Assembly (NCBI GenBank): GCA_017515325.1 | Contig: JAFWGA010000025.1 | Span: 1-53,964 of the forward strand | Reading direction: 5' to 3' | From: Blautia sp. | Lineage (GTDB): Bacteria > Bacillota > Clostridia > Lachnospirales > Lachnospiraceae | Length of the DNA stretch: 53,964 nt | Shown: piece after piece, positions 16,522 through 25,617 of the stretch | How the letters are laid out: each line of letters opens with the position of its first letter | Numbering within the stretch: position 1 is the stretch's first letter | The notes under the pieces: generated by a model | The model's database searches: none | What the model was told of the DNA's origin: nothing | What the model saw: only the letters and a program-made list of their open reading frames with translations | Position numbers and translations under genes: made by a program

Positions 16522-17619
16522 TTATCGTTTCACTCTGGCTCCTGCACCGCCCATGATGGCTTCCACCTCGGACTTGCTGGCCATGGTGGTATCGCCAGGA
16601 GTAGTCATGGCAAGTGCGCCGTGGGCGGCACCGTAGTTGACTGCCTTCTCCGGATCGCCTGTAGCCATGAGGCCGTAAACCAGACCGGAAGCGAAGGAGT
16701 CGCCGCCGCCTACACGATCCATGATCTCCAGTCCCTGATAGTCGTTGGCCTTGTAAATCTCCCCGTCTGCCCAGCACAATGCACTCCAGTCGTTCACGGT
16801 TGCGGTCTTGACCGTACGAAGGGTCGTTGCCACTACCTTGAAGTTGGGATAGGTCTGGGCCGCGTTGTTGATCATCTTCTTGTAGCCTTCGATGTTCAGG
16901 CTCTTAAGGTTCTCATCGTTTCCTTCGATGGCAAAGCCAAGGCAGGCAGTGAAGTCTTCTTCGTTGCCGATCATGACGTCGACATACTGCGCGATTTCCT
17001 TATTGACCTGCTGTGCCTTCTCGATACCACCGATGGCACTCCACATGGAGGGGCGGTAGTTCAGGTCGTAGGATACGATGGTGCCATACTTCTTTGCGGT
17101 CTTGATGGCGGCAATAACGGTCTCGCAGGACTGCTCGGAGAGAGCGGCATAGATCCCGCCTGTGTGCAGCCAGCGGACGCCGCATTTTCCAAAGATATAG
17201 TCAAAGTCGAAGTCCTCGGGAGTCGCCTTTGATATGGCGGTGTTTGCCCTGTCTGAGCAGCCGATGGCGCCACGGATACCGAAGCCCCTCTCGGTGAAAT
17301 TCAAGCCGTTACGGCAGGTCCTGCCCATACCATCTGTCTTCATCCACTTGATAAAACGGGTATCCACGCCGCCCTGAAGGATGAAGTCCTCCATCAGCTT
17401 TCCTACTTCATTATCCGCAAAGGCAGTAAGGACAGCCGTCCTCATGCCAAAGCATCTGCGCAGGCCGCGGACGACATTATACTCTCCGCCGCCCTCCCAG
17501 GCTCTGAACTGCCTGGCGGTACGGATCCTCCCTTCACCGGGATCGAGGCGGAGCATAACCTCTCCCAAGCTAACGGCATCAAACATACATTCTTCGGCTG
17601 GTCTAAGATTCAGATTCAT
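16522..17619 (-). CDS. kdgK: 2-keto-3-deoxygluconate kinase (PfkB family)
   Basis: 365 residues. PfkB sugar-kinase motifs: FRAWEGGGEYNVVRGLRR near the N-terminus (substrate glycines) and DRVGGGDSFASGLVYGL near the C-terminus (catalytic Asp, anion hole). KDG kinase phosphorylates 2-keto-3-deoxygluconate to KDPG. The assignment comes from the neighbour eda, 3 bp upstream, and the uxa genes. Start: GGGGG lies 7 bp before the ATG; the internal MFDAVSLGE could also serve but has no such site. It is slightly longer than typical KdgK (about 310-340). Confidence 0.88.
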   Translation of the reverse strand: MNLNLRPAEECMFDAVSLGEVMLRLDPGEGRIRTARQFRAWEGGGEYNVVRGLRRCFGMRTAVLTAFADNEVGKLMEDFILQGGVDTRFIKWMKTDGMGRTCRNGLNFTERGFGIRGAIGCSDRANTAISKATPEDFDFDYIFGKCGVRWLHTGGIYAALSEQSCETVIAAIKTAKKYGTIVSYDLNYRPSMWSAIGGIEKAQQVNKEIAQYVDVMIGNEEDFTACLGFAIEGNDENLKSLNIEGYKKMINNAAQTYPNFKVVATTLRTVKTATVNDWSALCWADGEIYKANDYQGLEIMDRVGGGDSFASGLVYGLMATGDPEKAVNYGAAHGALAMTTPGDTTMASKSEVEAIMGGAGARVKR

Positions 17620-17622
17620 TTT

Positions 17623-18261
17623 TTACCCCCTGATTTCCTTTACAATATCGGAAGCCTCGCGTACCATCGCCTCAATCTTGTCAAACTCGCCCTTGACAAT
17701 GAGGTCTTTCTTTACCATCCAGCTGCCGCCGCAGGCCACAATACGGTCGTAGGCCAGGTAGTCGCGGACATTCTTGGCATTGATGCCGCCGGTAGGCATG
17801 AAGGTCACATTTACCAGTGCTGCTGCCATAGCCTTGATCATGGGAAGGCCGCCGGCGGGTTCTGCCGGGAAAAACTTGACGGTGTCAAGGCCCAGATTCA
17901 GCGCTGTCATAACGTCGCTCGGGGTACAGGTACCGGGAGTGACAGGAATCTTCTTTTCCAGGCAGTAGCTGACAATGGCAGGATCCAAACCAGGACTGAC
18001 AATGAACTTGGCACCGGCATCAACGGCACGGTCTACCTGCTCCTTGGTAAGGACAGTACCGGCACCTACCAGCATATCCGGAAATTCCTTGCTCATGGCG
18101 CGGATACTGTCTTCAGCAGCCGCTGTACGGAAGGTAACCTCAGCGCAGGGCAGACCACCCTGGCACAACGCCTTGCCCAGGGGAAGAGCATCCTTAGCGT
18201 CATCGAGAACAACAACCGGGATGATACCGATTTTCCTGAATTGATCAATTATCGAACTCAT
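17623..18261 (-). CDS. eda: KDPG/KHG aldolase
   Basis: 212 residues from MSSIIDQFRKIGIIPVV. Visible motifs are AEVTFRTAAAEDSI (catalytic glutamate), VKFFPAEPAGG (Schiff-base lysine) and PTGGINAKN (phosphate loop). It cleaves KDPG to pyruvate and glyceraldehyde-3-phosphate, the last step of hexuronate breakdown. An upstream in-frame ATG overlaps the AGGAGG site; the ATG 9 bp after it (ending 18261) is chosen. First gene of eda-kdgK. Confidence 0.95.
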   Translation of the reverse strand: MSSIIDQFRKIGIIPVVVLDDAKDALPLGKALCQGGLPCAEVTFRTAAAEDSIRAMSKEFPDMLVGAGTVLTKEQVDRAVDAGAKFIVSPGLDPAIVSYCLEKKIPVTPGTCTPSDVMTALNLGLDTVKFFPAEPAGGLPMIKAMAAALVNVTFMPTGGINAKNVRDYLAYDRIVACGGSWMVKKDLIVKGEFDKIEAMVREASDIVKEIRG

Positions 18262-18371
18262 CTTACACATCCTCCTTGAAGTAATTTCACATACTGAACA
18301 TTGCCTTCATGTGCTGTCAGCTCCTGATGAACTCTGTGACATCAGGTGGCTTCTGCCCTTTGAATAACATT

Positions 18372-18400
18372 AGGATATAGGAAAAGGGACTGATTTGCAA
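18372..18400 (-). promoter_or_regulatory. Promoter of eda-kdgK
   Basis: Minus strand TTGCAA (18395-18400) and TATCCT (complement of 18372-18377) with a 17-bp spacer, about 110 bp before the eda start and just downstream of the candidate AraC-type box. Confidence 0.55.
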
Positions 18401-18417
18401 GACCTTTTGTCCTCAAT

Positions 18418-18438
18418 TGATGAAATTGCAAAATAATA
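18418..18438. promoter_or_regulatory. Candidate operator of the AraC regulator (eda-kdgK side)
   Basis: TGATGAAATTGCAAAA plus five AT bases, matching 19518-19538 at 19 of 21 positions. It ends 18 bp upstream of the -35 of the eda promoter, the usual place for an AraC-type activator. Confidence 0.5.
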
Positions 18439-18467
18439 AATGAATTCTGCAAATGCCGTCAAAGCCA

Positions 18468-19373
18468 TCAGCAGCAAAGGCTCTGCTTTTTCCGGTACTG
18501 TAAAGGACCTGTTCCGGCTTTTGCCTTGAATACCCGGGAGAAAGAGCTGATATTGTTATAGCCCACCTTCTGACTGATCATTTCCACGGAATAGTCTGTA
18601 TGAATCAGGAGAGATTTCGCCTGCGTGATCCTGACATGGGACAGGTAATCGCTGACTGAGAGATTCAGCACCTCCTTAAAGATATTGTAGAGCTGTGTTT
18701 TGCTCAACAGGAACTGGCGGGAGAGACATTCCACCGTCAGGTTTTCTTCATAATGGGCATCGATATACCGGCATATCTCCGAGACCAGCTGAGAGTGGGA
18801 CTGATAGGAGAGGGAACTGGGGCCTCCGTACTGGGAACGGAAAAGATCATTGACCAGGATCAGAAGCTCCCCCAGCTCCAGATCCAGATACAGCTGGTTC
18901 ATATGCAGCTGCAGCATATTTTCCTCAGGATCCAGGCTTCTGCTCAGGCTGGAGCGTTTCTCCATCTCCTCGAGCTTGTGCAGAATAAAAGGACTCTTAT
19001 TCGGATCAGGGGCAAGAATCGTTCCCGGCCTCTGAAAGCGAATAAAGCAGTCCAGAAGATTGAGCTCCGGTGTATTCAGATGAAGGGTAATGCCCGGGTC
19101 AAAATGCAGAACATAGCGGTCACAAAGCCCGTGATTGCGCACATAGTCAATGTAGTGCAGATTCATGGAATTCAAAAGCAGGATCCCGTCCTGAGGAACC
19201 ATTTCCTGAGAATCCTCGGTTCTGAAAACCAGGTTGTCCGAAATGGCGTAGACAATCTCCATGTGGGTATGAAAATGGAAGGTAGTTTTCTCTGTCTGAT
19301 CTGCCACTTTATGCTGCACATTCACCTTATCAGGGAAGATTTCCCTGTATTGGAACAAATCGGCCTTATTCAT
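18468..19373 (-). CDS. AraC-family regulator, probable hexuronate regulator
   Basis: 301 residues. The N-terminal cupin-like sensing part contains FHFHTHMEIVY (about 32-42). The C-terminal ~100 residues hold two helix-turn-helix units (LTVECLSRQFLLSKTQLYNI and SVEMISQKVGYNNISSFSRV) ending in the family FKAKAGTGPLQYR. It lies between eda-kdgK and uxaBCA and is transcribed divergently from uxaB. Two near-identical boxes at the promoters of these operons are its likely targets, so it is probably an activator responding to a uronate or KDG. The ligand is inferred only. Confidence 0.88.
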   Translation of the reverse strand: MNKADLFQYREIFPDKVNVQHKVADQTEKTTFHFHTHMEIVYAISDNLVFRTEDSQEMVPQDGILLLNSMNLHYIDYVRNHGLCDRYVLHFDPGITLHLNTPELNLLDCFIRFQRPGTILAPDPNKSPFILHKLEEMEKRSSLSRSLDPEENMLQLHMNQLYLDLELGELLILVNDLFRSQYGGPSSLSYQSHSQLVSEICRYIDAHYEENLTVECLSRQFLLSKTQLYNIFKEVLNLSVSDYLSHVRITQAKSLLIHTDYSVEMISQKVGYNNISSFSRVFKAKAGTGPLQYRKKQSLCC

Positions 19374-19517
19374 CTGTATATCCCTTTCACAACCGTCATG
19401 TGTGTTCCTTTCCCATCAAGCATGGCAATACCTCCGACATATTATATGAATTATAACCTGATTTCATTGCCTTAGCAAGGAAAGCTTGTTAATGATTTTA
19501 TCCTTTTTCCGGGAAAG

Positions 19518-19538
19518 TGATGAAACTGCAAAAAAATA
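19518..19538. promoter_or_regulatory. Candidate operator of the AraC regulator (uxa side)
   Basis: TGATGAAACTGCAAAA plus five AT bases; second copy of the box at 18418-18438. It ends 36 bp before the TATAAT at 19575, that is, just upstream of the expected -35. Confidence 0.5.
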
Positions 19539-19574
19539 GCATAAAGAAGCAAATTTTTTCTTTCCTTTTACGGG

Positions 19575-19580
19575 TATAAT
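19575..19580 (+). promoter_or_regulatory. -10 box of the uxaBCA promoter
   Basis: Perfect TATAAT 91 bp before the uxaB ATG. The -35 position (about 19552) is poor, which fits a promoter that needs an activator. Confidence 0.55.
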
Positions 19581-19670
19581 CATTTCCAGAATCCAAGGAT
19601 CATCCGGCCGGCTTTAGCCCGGCGGAATGTTTTATCCAAAAACCAACAAGTCAAAAGTGGAGGAAATAAG

Positions 19671-21161
19671 ATGGAAAAGCTGAATTATGCCGTATTGGAA
19701 AAATCAGGATATCAGGGCTACATTTTAAAGGATGCCCCGGAGAAGATCCTTCAGTTTGGAGAGGGTAATTTTCTCCGTGCCTTCGTAGACTACTGGTTCG
19801 ACGTGGCAAATGAGAAGGCTGGTTTTAATGGCAAAGCAGTGCTGGTGCAGCCGATCGCCTCTGGCCTCACTGATCTGATCAACGAGCAGGAAGGACTTTA
19901 TACCTTATATCTCCGCGGCTCGGAAAAGGGACGCAAGGTAGACGACAAGCGGGTTATCTCCTCTGTCAGCCGTGGCCTGAACCCCTATGTCAAGGAAGAC
20001 TACGATAAGGTCATGGAGATTGCCAAGTCCGACGATCTGGAGTATGTTGTCTCCAATACCACAGAGGCAGGCATCGTTTATGATCCCGCTTGCCAGCTTG
20101 ATGACTGTCCTCCGTCTTCTTTCCCAGCTAAACTGACCCAGCTTCTGTACGCCCGCTACCAGGCAGGCAAGGCTCCTCTGGTCATTCTTTCCTGCGAGCT
20201 GATTGACAACAACGGCAAAGAGCTTCAGAAGTGTGTCGGCCAATATATCGATCAATGGCAGCTCCCGGCAGAATTTAAGGCCTGGTGTGATACCTGCCTC
20301 TTCTGCTCCACCCTGGTAGACCGTATCGTTCCCGGCCGCATCCGCGACCCCAAGGAAAAGGAAGCTCTCGACGCTGCCAACGGCTATCTGGATGAACTGA
20401 TGGACGTAGGCGAATGCTTTGGCGTATGGATCATCGAAGGTCCCGCCGAGCTCGAGGACAGGCTTCCCTTCAAGAAGGCCGGCCTCAATGTCCATGTCGT
20501 TCCGGATGTCACCCCCTATAAGAAGAGAAAGGTTCGTATCCTGAACGGTGCACATACAGGCTTTGTCCTTGGCGCTTATCTTGGCGGCTTTGACATTGTC
20601 CGCGACTGTATGCATGATGATGTCGTCAAGGGCTTCATGAACCGCATGCTGAATGAAGAGATCATTCCCGGTCTTCCCCTGGACAAAAAGGATCTGACTG
20701 AGTTTGCGGCGGCAGTGGAAGACCGTTTCAACAATCCCTTTGTCAATCATGAGCTGATGAGCATCAGCCTGAACTCCACCTCCAAGTGGAAAGCCCGCAA
20801 TATGCCCTCCTTCTTTGCCTATCTTGAAAGCGAAGGAAAGCTTCCCGCCTGCCTGACGATGTCCCTGGCCGCCTATATTGCCTTCTATTCCAGCGACATC
20901 CAGGAAAGAACGGACAAGGGTCTCGTCTGCAAACGTCCTGCCGGCAATACTTATGTCGTATCCGACGATGGCTGGGTTCTTGATTTCTTCTATGACCACA
21001 GAAACGACTCTGCCAAGGATCTGGTCAATGCCGTTCTGTCCAATGAACAGATGTGGGATCAGGATCTGACCAAGATCGACGGCCTGGCAGACAAGGTTAC
21101 GGAGGATCTGGAGCTGATCCGCAGCAAGGGCGCCAAGGCCGCCTATGCCAGCTGCCTTTGA
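19671..21161 (+). CDS. uxaB: Tagaturonate reductase
   Basis: 496 residues. Member of the mannitol-dehydrogenase family: QFGEGNFLRAFVDYW near the N-terminus (nucleotide binding), VVSNTTEAGIVY, and KKRKVRILNGAHTGF with the catalytic Lys-Asn-His set. It reduces D-tagaturonate to D-altronate with NADH. Fructuronate reductase (UxuB) is the close alternative, but the length and the neighbouring uxaA (altronate dehydratase) favour UxaB. Ribosome binding site GGAGG 7 bp before the ATG. First gene of uxaB-uxaC-uxaA, with the candidate operator upstream. Confidence 0.92.
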   Translation: MEKLNYAVLEKSGYQGYILKDAPEKILQFGEGNFLRAFVDYWFDVANEKAGFNGKAVLVQPIASGLTDLINEQEGLYTLYLRGSEKGRKVDDKRVISSVSRGLNPYVKEDYDKVMEIAKSDDLEYVVSNTTEAGIVYDPACQLDDCPPSSFPAKLTQLLYARYQAGKAPLVILSCELIDNNGKELQKCVGQYIDQWQLPAEFKAWCDTCLFCSTLVDRIVPGRIRDPKEKEALDAANGYLDELMDVGECFGVWIIEGPAELEDRLPFKKAGLNVHVVPDVTPYKKRKVRILNGAHTGFVLGAYLGGFDIVRDCMHDDVVKGFMNRMLNEEIIPGLPLDKKDLTEFAAAVEDRFNNPFVNHELMSISLNSTSKWKARNMPSFFAYLESEGKLPACLTMSLAAYIAFYSSDIQERTDKGLVCKRPAGNTYVVSDDGWVLDFFYDHRNDSAKDLVNAVLSNEQMWDQDLTKIDGLADKVTEDLELIRSKGAKAAYASCL

Positions 21162-21198
21162 TCCCTTCTTCTAGCCGTTGGCGATAACAGTTCAGTCA

Positions 21199-21224
21199 GC
21201 ACCTCGCACCAGTCTGCGAGGTGC
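21199..21224 (+). other. Intercistronic hairpin between uxaB and uxaC
   Basis: Perfect 10-bp stem GCACCTCGCA / TGCGAGGTGC with a 6-base loop, no T-run. It ends 10 bp before the uxaC ribosome binding site, so it more likely protects or spaces the mRNA than terminates it. Confidence 0.7.
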
Positions 21225-21246
21225 GTATTGCTATGGAGGTTTTCCA

Positions 21247-22665
21247 ATGAAAAAATTTATGGATGAGAATTTCCTTCTGTCTACCCCCGCTGCCCAGCAG
21301 CTTTTCCACGATTACGCTGAGAAAATGCCCATTCTTGACTATCACTGCCATATCAACCCACAGGAGATTTATGAGGATCGCCGTTTTGAGACCATCACCC
21401 AGGTATGGCTGGGCGGAGACCATTACAAATGGCGTCTGATGAGATCTGCCGGTGTGGACGAGAAATATATCACCGGAGATGCTCCGGACCGTGAGAAATT
21501 CCAGAAATGGGCCGAGACCCTGGAGATGGGCATCGGCAACCCGCTCTATCACTGGAGCCATCTGGAGCTGAAGCGTTTCTTCGGCTACAAGGGCTACTTA
21601 AACGGCCGTACCGCCCAGGAGGTATGGGATCTGTGCAATGACAAGCTGCAGAATGATCCTACGATGACCGTTCGCGGTCTGATCCGCCAGTCTAATGTCA
21701 GACTGATCTGCACGACCGATGACCCTGTTGACACCCTGGAATTCCATGAGCTTATCGCGAAAGACGACAGCTTTGAGGTTCAGGTTCTCCCGGCCTGGAG
21801 GCCGGACAAGGCCATGAATCTGGAGAAGCCGGAATACCTTGATTATCTGAAAAAGCTTTCCGAGGTAAGCGGTGTATCTGTGGACAGCTTCGCAAACCTT
21901 GTGAAGGCTCTGAAGATCAGGATGGACTACTTTGCCGAGAGAGGCTGCTGCGTTTCTGACCATGCCCTGGAGTATGTCATGTATGCTCCCGCCTCAGAGG
22001 ATGAAATCGAAGCCATCTTCCGCAAGAGGCTTGCCGGAGAGGCTGTCACCCGCGAGGAAGGAATGAAGTTCCGGACTGCCTTCATGCAGCAGGTAGGGAA
22101 GGAATATCATCAGAGAGGCTGGATCATGCAGCTTCACTATGGCTGTAAGAGGGACAACAATACTCCCTATTTCAGGAAACTGGGTCCGGATACCGGCTAT
22201 GACTGCATCAACAACTATGCCCCCAGCTCGGAGATGGCGGATTTTCTGGATTCCCTCAACCGAGACGGCCAGCTTCCCAAGACGATCCTTTACTCCCTTA
22301 ATCCAAACGACAACGCCTCCATCGGAACAATCCTTGGCTGCTTCCAGGATGATTCCGCTGTGGCAAAGATCCAGCAGGGCAGTGCCTGGTGGTTCAATGA
22401 TCACAAGACCGGCATGACGGATCAGATGATTTCCCTGGCCAACCTGGGTTACCTTTCCGGATTTGTCGGAATGCTGACCGATTCCAGAAGCTTCCTGTCC
22501 TATACCCGTCATGAATATTTCCGCCGTGTCATGTGCGAGCTTCTCGGCGGCTGGGTCGAAAACGGTGAATACCCGGATGACCAGGTTGCCCTGGAGAAGA
22601 TCGTGAAGGGGATCTGCTTCAACAATGCTGTGAAATACTTTGGCTTTAAGCTTGAAACCGTCTGA
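21247..22665 (+). CDS. uxaC: Glucuronate (uronate) isomerase
   Basis: 472 residues from MKKFMDENFLLSTPAAQQLF. The amidohydrolase-type metal site DYHCHINPQEIY is near the N-terminus. It converts D-glucuronate to D-fructuronate and D-galacturonate to D-tagaturonate, so it feeds UxaB. GGAGG lies 8 bp before the ATG; an earlier in-frame ATG at 21178 has no site and would add 23 unrelated residues. Length matches the family. Confidence 0.95.
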   Translation: MKKFMDENFLLSTPAAQQLFHDYAEKMPILDYHCHINPQEIYEDRRFETITQVWLGGDHYKWRLMRSAGVDEKYITGDAPDREKFQKWAETLEMGIGNPLYHWSHLELKRFFGYKGYLNGRTAQEVWDLCNDKLQNDPTMTVRGLIRQSNVRLICTTDDPVDTLEFHELIAKDDSFEVQVLPAWRPDKAMNLEKPEYLDYLKKLSEVSGVSVDSFANLVKALKIRMDYFAERGCCVSDHALEYVMYAPASEDEIEAIFRKRLAGEAVTREEGMKFRTAFMQQVGKEYHQRGWIMQLHYGCKRDNNTPYFRKLGPDTGYDCINNYAPSSEMADFLDSLNRDGQLPKTILYSLNPNDNASIGTILGCFQDDSAVAKIQQGSAWWFNDHKTGMTDQMISLANLGYLSGFVGMLTDSRSFLSYTRHEYFRRVMCELLGGWVENGEYPDDQVALEKIVKGICFNNAVKYFGFKLETV

Positions 22666-22685
22666 TGTCATAGGAGGGCGACGAT

Positions 22686-24167
22686 ATGGATAAATGGATA
22701 CGGATCAATGAAAAGGATAACGTCGCGGTAGCCTTGTCTCCTTTGGCTAAGGGAGAGCTTGTCAGCGTTGGTGGACTTCAGGTCACGGCTCAGGAGGATA
22801 TTCCGCAAGGCCACAAGATCCTGCTGAAGGATCTGGCTGAAGGGGATGACGTCCTGAAGTACGGCTTCTCCATTGGCCATGTCATCACGGATGTAAAGGC
22901 CGGCAGCTGGGTTCATACCCACAACATGAAGACGAACCTGGAAGGTGAGATCGAATATACCTATCATCCTCAGATCGTTCCCCTCAAGGCGACTGAGCCG
23001 AAGGTCTTCCAGGGATATATGCGTAAGGACGGACGTGCCGCAGTCAGAAATGAAATCTGGATTCTGCCTACGGTTGGCTGTGTCAATGGCGTGGTGAGAG
23101 GCCTCGTTGAAAAAAACCAGGATCTGGTCACCGGAAGCATAGACGGCATCTATGCCTTTACCCACCCCTTCGGCTGTTCTCAGACCGGCGCTGACCATGC
23201 CCAAACCCGGAAGCTTTTGGCCGCCCTGGCCAATCACCCCAATGCCGGTGCGGTTCTCGTCGTCAGTCTCGGCTGTGAAAACCTTACCCATGAACAGTTT
23301 CTGACTGCTCTGGGAGATTTTGACCATGACCGTGTGAAGTTCCTGATCTGCCAGGAATCCGAGGACGAATTTGAAGACGGCCGGAAGCTTCTGAAGGAGC
23401 TTGCTGCCTTTGCCGGACAGTTCAAACGTCAGCCTGTCAGCTCGGATCATCTGGTCGTAGGGATGAAATGCGGCGGTTCGGACGGTCTTTCCGGTATCAC
23501 CGCCAATCCTACCGTAGGGGTTTTCAGTGATATTCTCTGTTCTCAGGGCGGTACCACCATTCTGACCGAGGTGCCGGAAATGTTCGGTGCGGAAGGAATG
23601 CTGATGAACCGCTGTGCCAGTACAGAAGTCTTTGATAAAGCGGTCCATATGCTGAATGGCTTCAAGCATTACTTTATCAGCCACAATGAGGTGGTATATG
23701 ACAACCCCAGTCCCGGCAATAAGCAGGGTGGCATTACCACCCTGGAGGACAAGAGCTGCGGCTGTGTGCAGAAAGGCGGCAGCGCTCCCATCATGGATGT
23801 TCTGGACTATGCGGATCAGGTAAAGACCCGGGGTCTGAACATGCTCTATGGGCCGGGCAATGACCTGGTTTCCGCTACAGCCCTGACGGCTGCCGGCTGT
23901 CATATCATCCTGTTCACTACCGGCCGGGGTACTCCCTTTGGTGCCCCGGCTCCCACCCTGAAGATCGCCACCAATTCCCAGCTCTTCGAGCGCAAGGGAA
24001 GCTGGATGGATTTCAATGCCGGCACCATTGCCCAGGGAGAGCCGATCCCCGAAACAGCCCAGCGTCTGTTCGATCTGGTTCTTGAGACCGCCAGCGGCAA
24101 ACAGACCTGGTCCGAGAAGAAGGGATATAGAGATATCTCCATCTTCAAAGATGGCGTCGTTCTGTAA
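22686..24167 (+). CDS. uxaA: Altronate dehydratase
   Basis: 493 residues. The N-terminal ~95 residues form the SAF domain (GELVSVGGLQVTAQEDIPQG, then VGS-like VKAGSWVHTHNMK) and the rest is the catalytic altronate/galactarate dehydratase domain (RAAVRNEIWILPTVGCVN, HPFGCSQTGADH, GMKCGGSDGLSGITANP). It dehydrates D-altronate to 2-keto-3-deoxygluconate using iron. Unlike the split UxaA of some bacteria, both domains are in one chain. Ribosome binding site AGGAGG 9 bp before ATG. Ends the operon before a strong terminator. Confidence 0.94.
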   Translation: MDKWIRINEKDNVAVALSPLAKGELVSVGGLQVTAQEDIPQGHKILLKDLAEGDDVLKYGFSIGHVITDVKAGSWVHTHNMKTNLEGEIEYTYHPQIVPLKATEPKVFQGYMRKDGRAAVRNEIWILPTVGCVNGVVRGLVEKNQDLVTGSIDGIYAFTHPFGCSQTGADHAQTRKLLAALANHPNAGAVLVVSLGCENLTHEQFLTALGDFDHDRVKFLICQESEDEFEDGRKLLKELAAFAGQFKRQPVSSDHLVVGMKCGGSDGLSGITANPTVGVFSDILCSQGGTTILTEVPEMFGAEGMLMNRCASTEVFDKAVHMLNGFKHYFISHNEVVYDNPSPGNKQGGITTLEDKSCGCVQKGGSAPIMDVLDYADQVKTRGLNMLYGPGNDLVSATALTAAGCHIILFTTGRGTPFGAPAPTLKIATNSQLFERKGSWMDFNAGTIAQGEPIPETAQRLFDLVLETASGKQTWSEKKGYRDISIFKDGVVL

Positions 24168-24228
24168 TCCGGCAAAACAGAAAACACCGAAGCAGCTAAC
24201 TCCCAATCGTAAGGGTGGAATAAAGGGA

Positions 24229-24265
24229 GGGAGAAAACCGCGTTAGCGCGGTTTTCTCCCTTTTC
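24229..24265 (+). terminator. Terminator of uxaBCA
   Basis: A perfect 14-bp stem GGGAGAAAACCGCG / CGCGGTTTTCTCCC with a TTAG loop, followed by TTTTC. Confidence 0.9.
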
Positions 24266-24339
24266 ATGATCAACGACAAATGTTCGACCTGCGCGATCAC
24301 TAAAGTGACCGATATCAACGTCATTCGCAAATGTGACCG

Positions 24340-24360
24340 CTCAGTACTTTATGCTTCGTA
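24340..24360. repeat. Short dispersed repeat C, copy 1
   Basis: CTCAGTACTTTATGCTTCGT matches 28977-28997 with two mismatches over 21 bases. It overlaps the last codons of the CmpB-like gene. Confidence 0.5.
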
Positions 24361-25521
24361 GTGTCGTGGATTATCATTATGTTTCAAGACCTCCTGCAGG
24401 GTTTCATCATAATCCCTGTGAATCAAATCCGGGTGATTCCTGAGCATGAAGCGCATGACCAGATGGTTCAGGTCATGCAGTCTCTGGTACCAGGAATCAC
24501 GTCTCTTTCGAAGCTCTTCTTTTTTCTCCTGAAGGACTTGCAGCTTTTCCTGCATGGCTTGCTGAGATTCTTTGACCGATTCGGCAAGCTTTTCTTTTCT
24601 CTCTTCCATCTCTTCCTTCCATTGCCGTTTTCTCTCGGCAGCGGCCTGCCCCAGCTGATGTCTCTTTTGAGCGAAGGTTTGGGCTCTCCGGCTCAATTCC
24701 GGGTGTTTTTCCTCGAAGGCTTCTTTTCTGGCCGTTAGCAAGGAGTCCTTTTCCTCTATCCACTGGTTCTTCTTCTCTTCGAACTCCTCTTTGGTCTCCA
24801 CCAGATTGGGATCTTCATCACTATCCGCATAAGGGCTATCCGCTTCGCCCATGTTCTTTGCATCCTTTAGAGCATCCTGGGCAGCAAAGGTTCCCTCGCC
24901 AATAATCATGCTCATCCTGTTGGATACGGTTCTCATGGAGGCGCGAATCTCATCCAGTTCCTTCAGCTCCTGATTCAGCTGCAGCATAACAAGCACACAC
25001 ACAATCAGATCCGCCAGATAGAAGACATAAAGGACAAGCAAAACCCACCAGCCGATACGTTCCGGCATCAGCCTCCCTGATGCTCTGTTCAATATCGGAT
25101 GCAGAAGCTTTATGACAAGGACAATCCCTGCCCCCCAGATCAGGCTGAACTTCAGGCAGATATAGCCGTGGAAATTGAAGGGCTGATTTGAATAATCCCA
25201 CCACCTCGCATGAAAAATCTTATCGAGAGCAAAGCCGCCGATCAGCTCTACCAATGTGGCCAGGACAACTCCTACCGAAAAGAGCAGGAAAAGATCCACC
25301 GGCTGATGAGAAGTCTCTGTCCTTATATTCAGGCTATTGATCGCAGCGAGAATCAGAATAACACCAAATCCATAGACAGGGCATACCGGTCCGTTCAGGA
25401 AGCCGCGATTGATCACCTTACGAAGCCGGACTGCGTGAAAAACCACTTCCACAACCCAGCCAAAGAAAGAATAGATAATAAAATAGGAGCAAATCTGATA
25501 ATACGTCATTCCAACCAGCAT
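24349..25521 (-). CDS. CmpB-like polytopic membrane protein with cytoplasmic coiled-coil tail
   Basis: 390 residues. The N-terminal ~190 contain the ABC_trans_CmpB-type motifs YFIIYSFFGWVVEVVFHA, RGFLNGPVCPVYGFG and a W-W-DYSNQPFNFHGYICLKFSL stretch with about six membrane helices. After about residue 195 comes a highly charged region rich in E, K, R and Q that should form a long coiled coil, ending in RNHPDLIHRDYDE. Despite its family name, transport activity is not shown for the family. Start chosen at MLVG because GGAGG lies close by. It is alone, between a terminator and the ABC transporter genes. Confidence 0.72.
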   Translation of the reverse strand: MLVGMTYYQICSYFIIYSFFGWVVEVVFHAVRLRKVINRGFLNGPVCPVYGFGVILILAAINSLNIRTETSHQPVDLFLLFSVGVVLATLVELIGGFALDKIFHARWWDYSNQPFNFHGYICLKFSLIWGAGIVLVIKLLHPILNRASGRLMPERIGWWVLLVLYVFYLADLIVCVLVMLQLNQELKELDEIRASMRTVSNRMSMIIGEGTFAAQDALKDAKNMGEADSPYADSDEDPNLVETKEEFEEKKNQWIEEKDSLLTARKEAFEEKHPELSRRAQTFAQKRHQLGQAAAERKRQWKEEMEERKEKLAESVKESQQAMQEKLQVLQEKKEELRKRRDSWYQRLHDLNHLVMRFMLRNHPDLIHRDYDETLQEVLKHNDNPRHYEA

Positions 25522-25617
25522 ATCTCCTCCCAAGCCGAAGTTTTGTACGTTGTCCCAATGTCTTCGGACAACAATTTGTTTTCCTTCTACGACAATCCTG
25601 CTGCTTTGAATTTCCTG

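Noticed and set aside
22668-24206. 512-codon minus-strand frame opposite uxaA
   Set aside because: Antisense shadow of altronate dehydratase; no motif or ribosome site.
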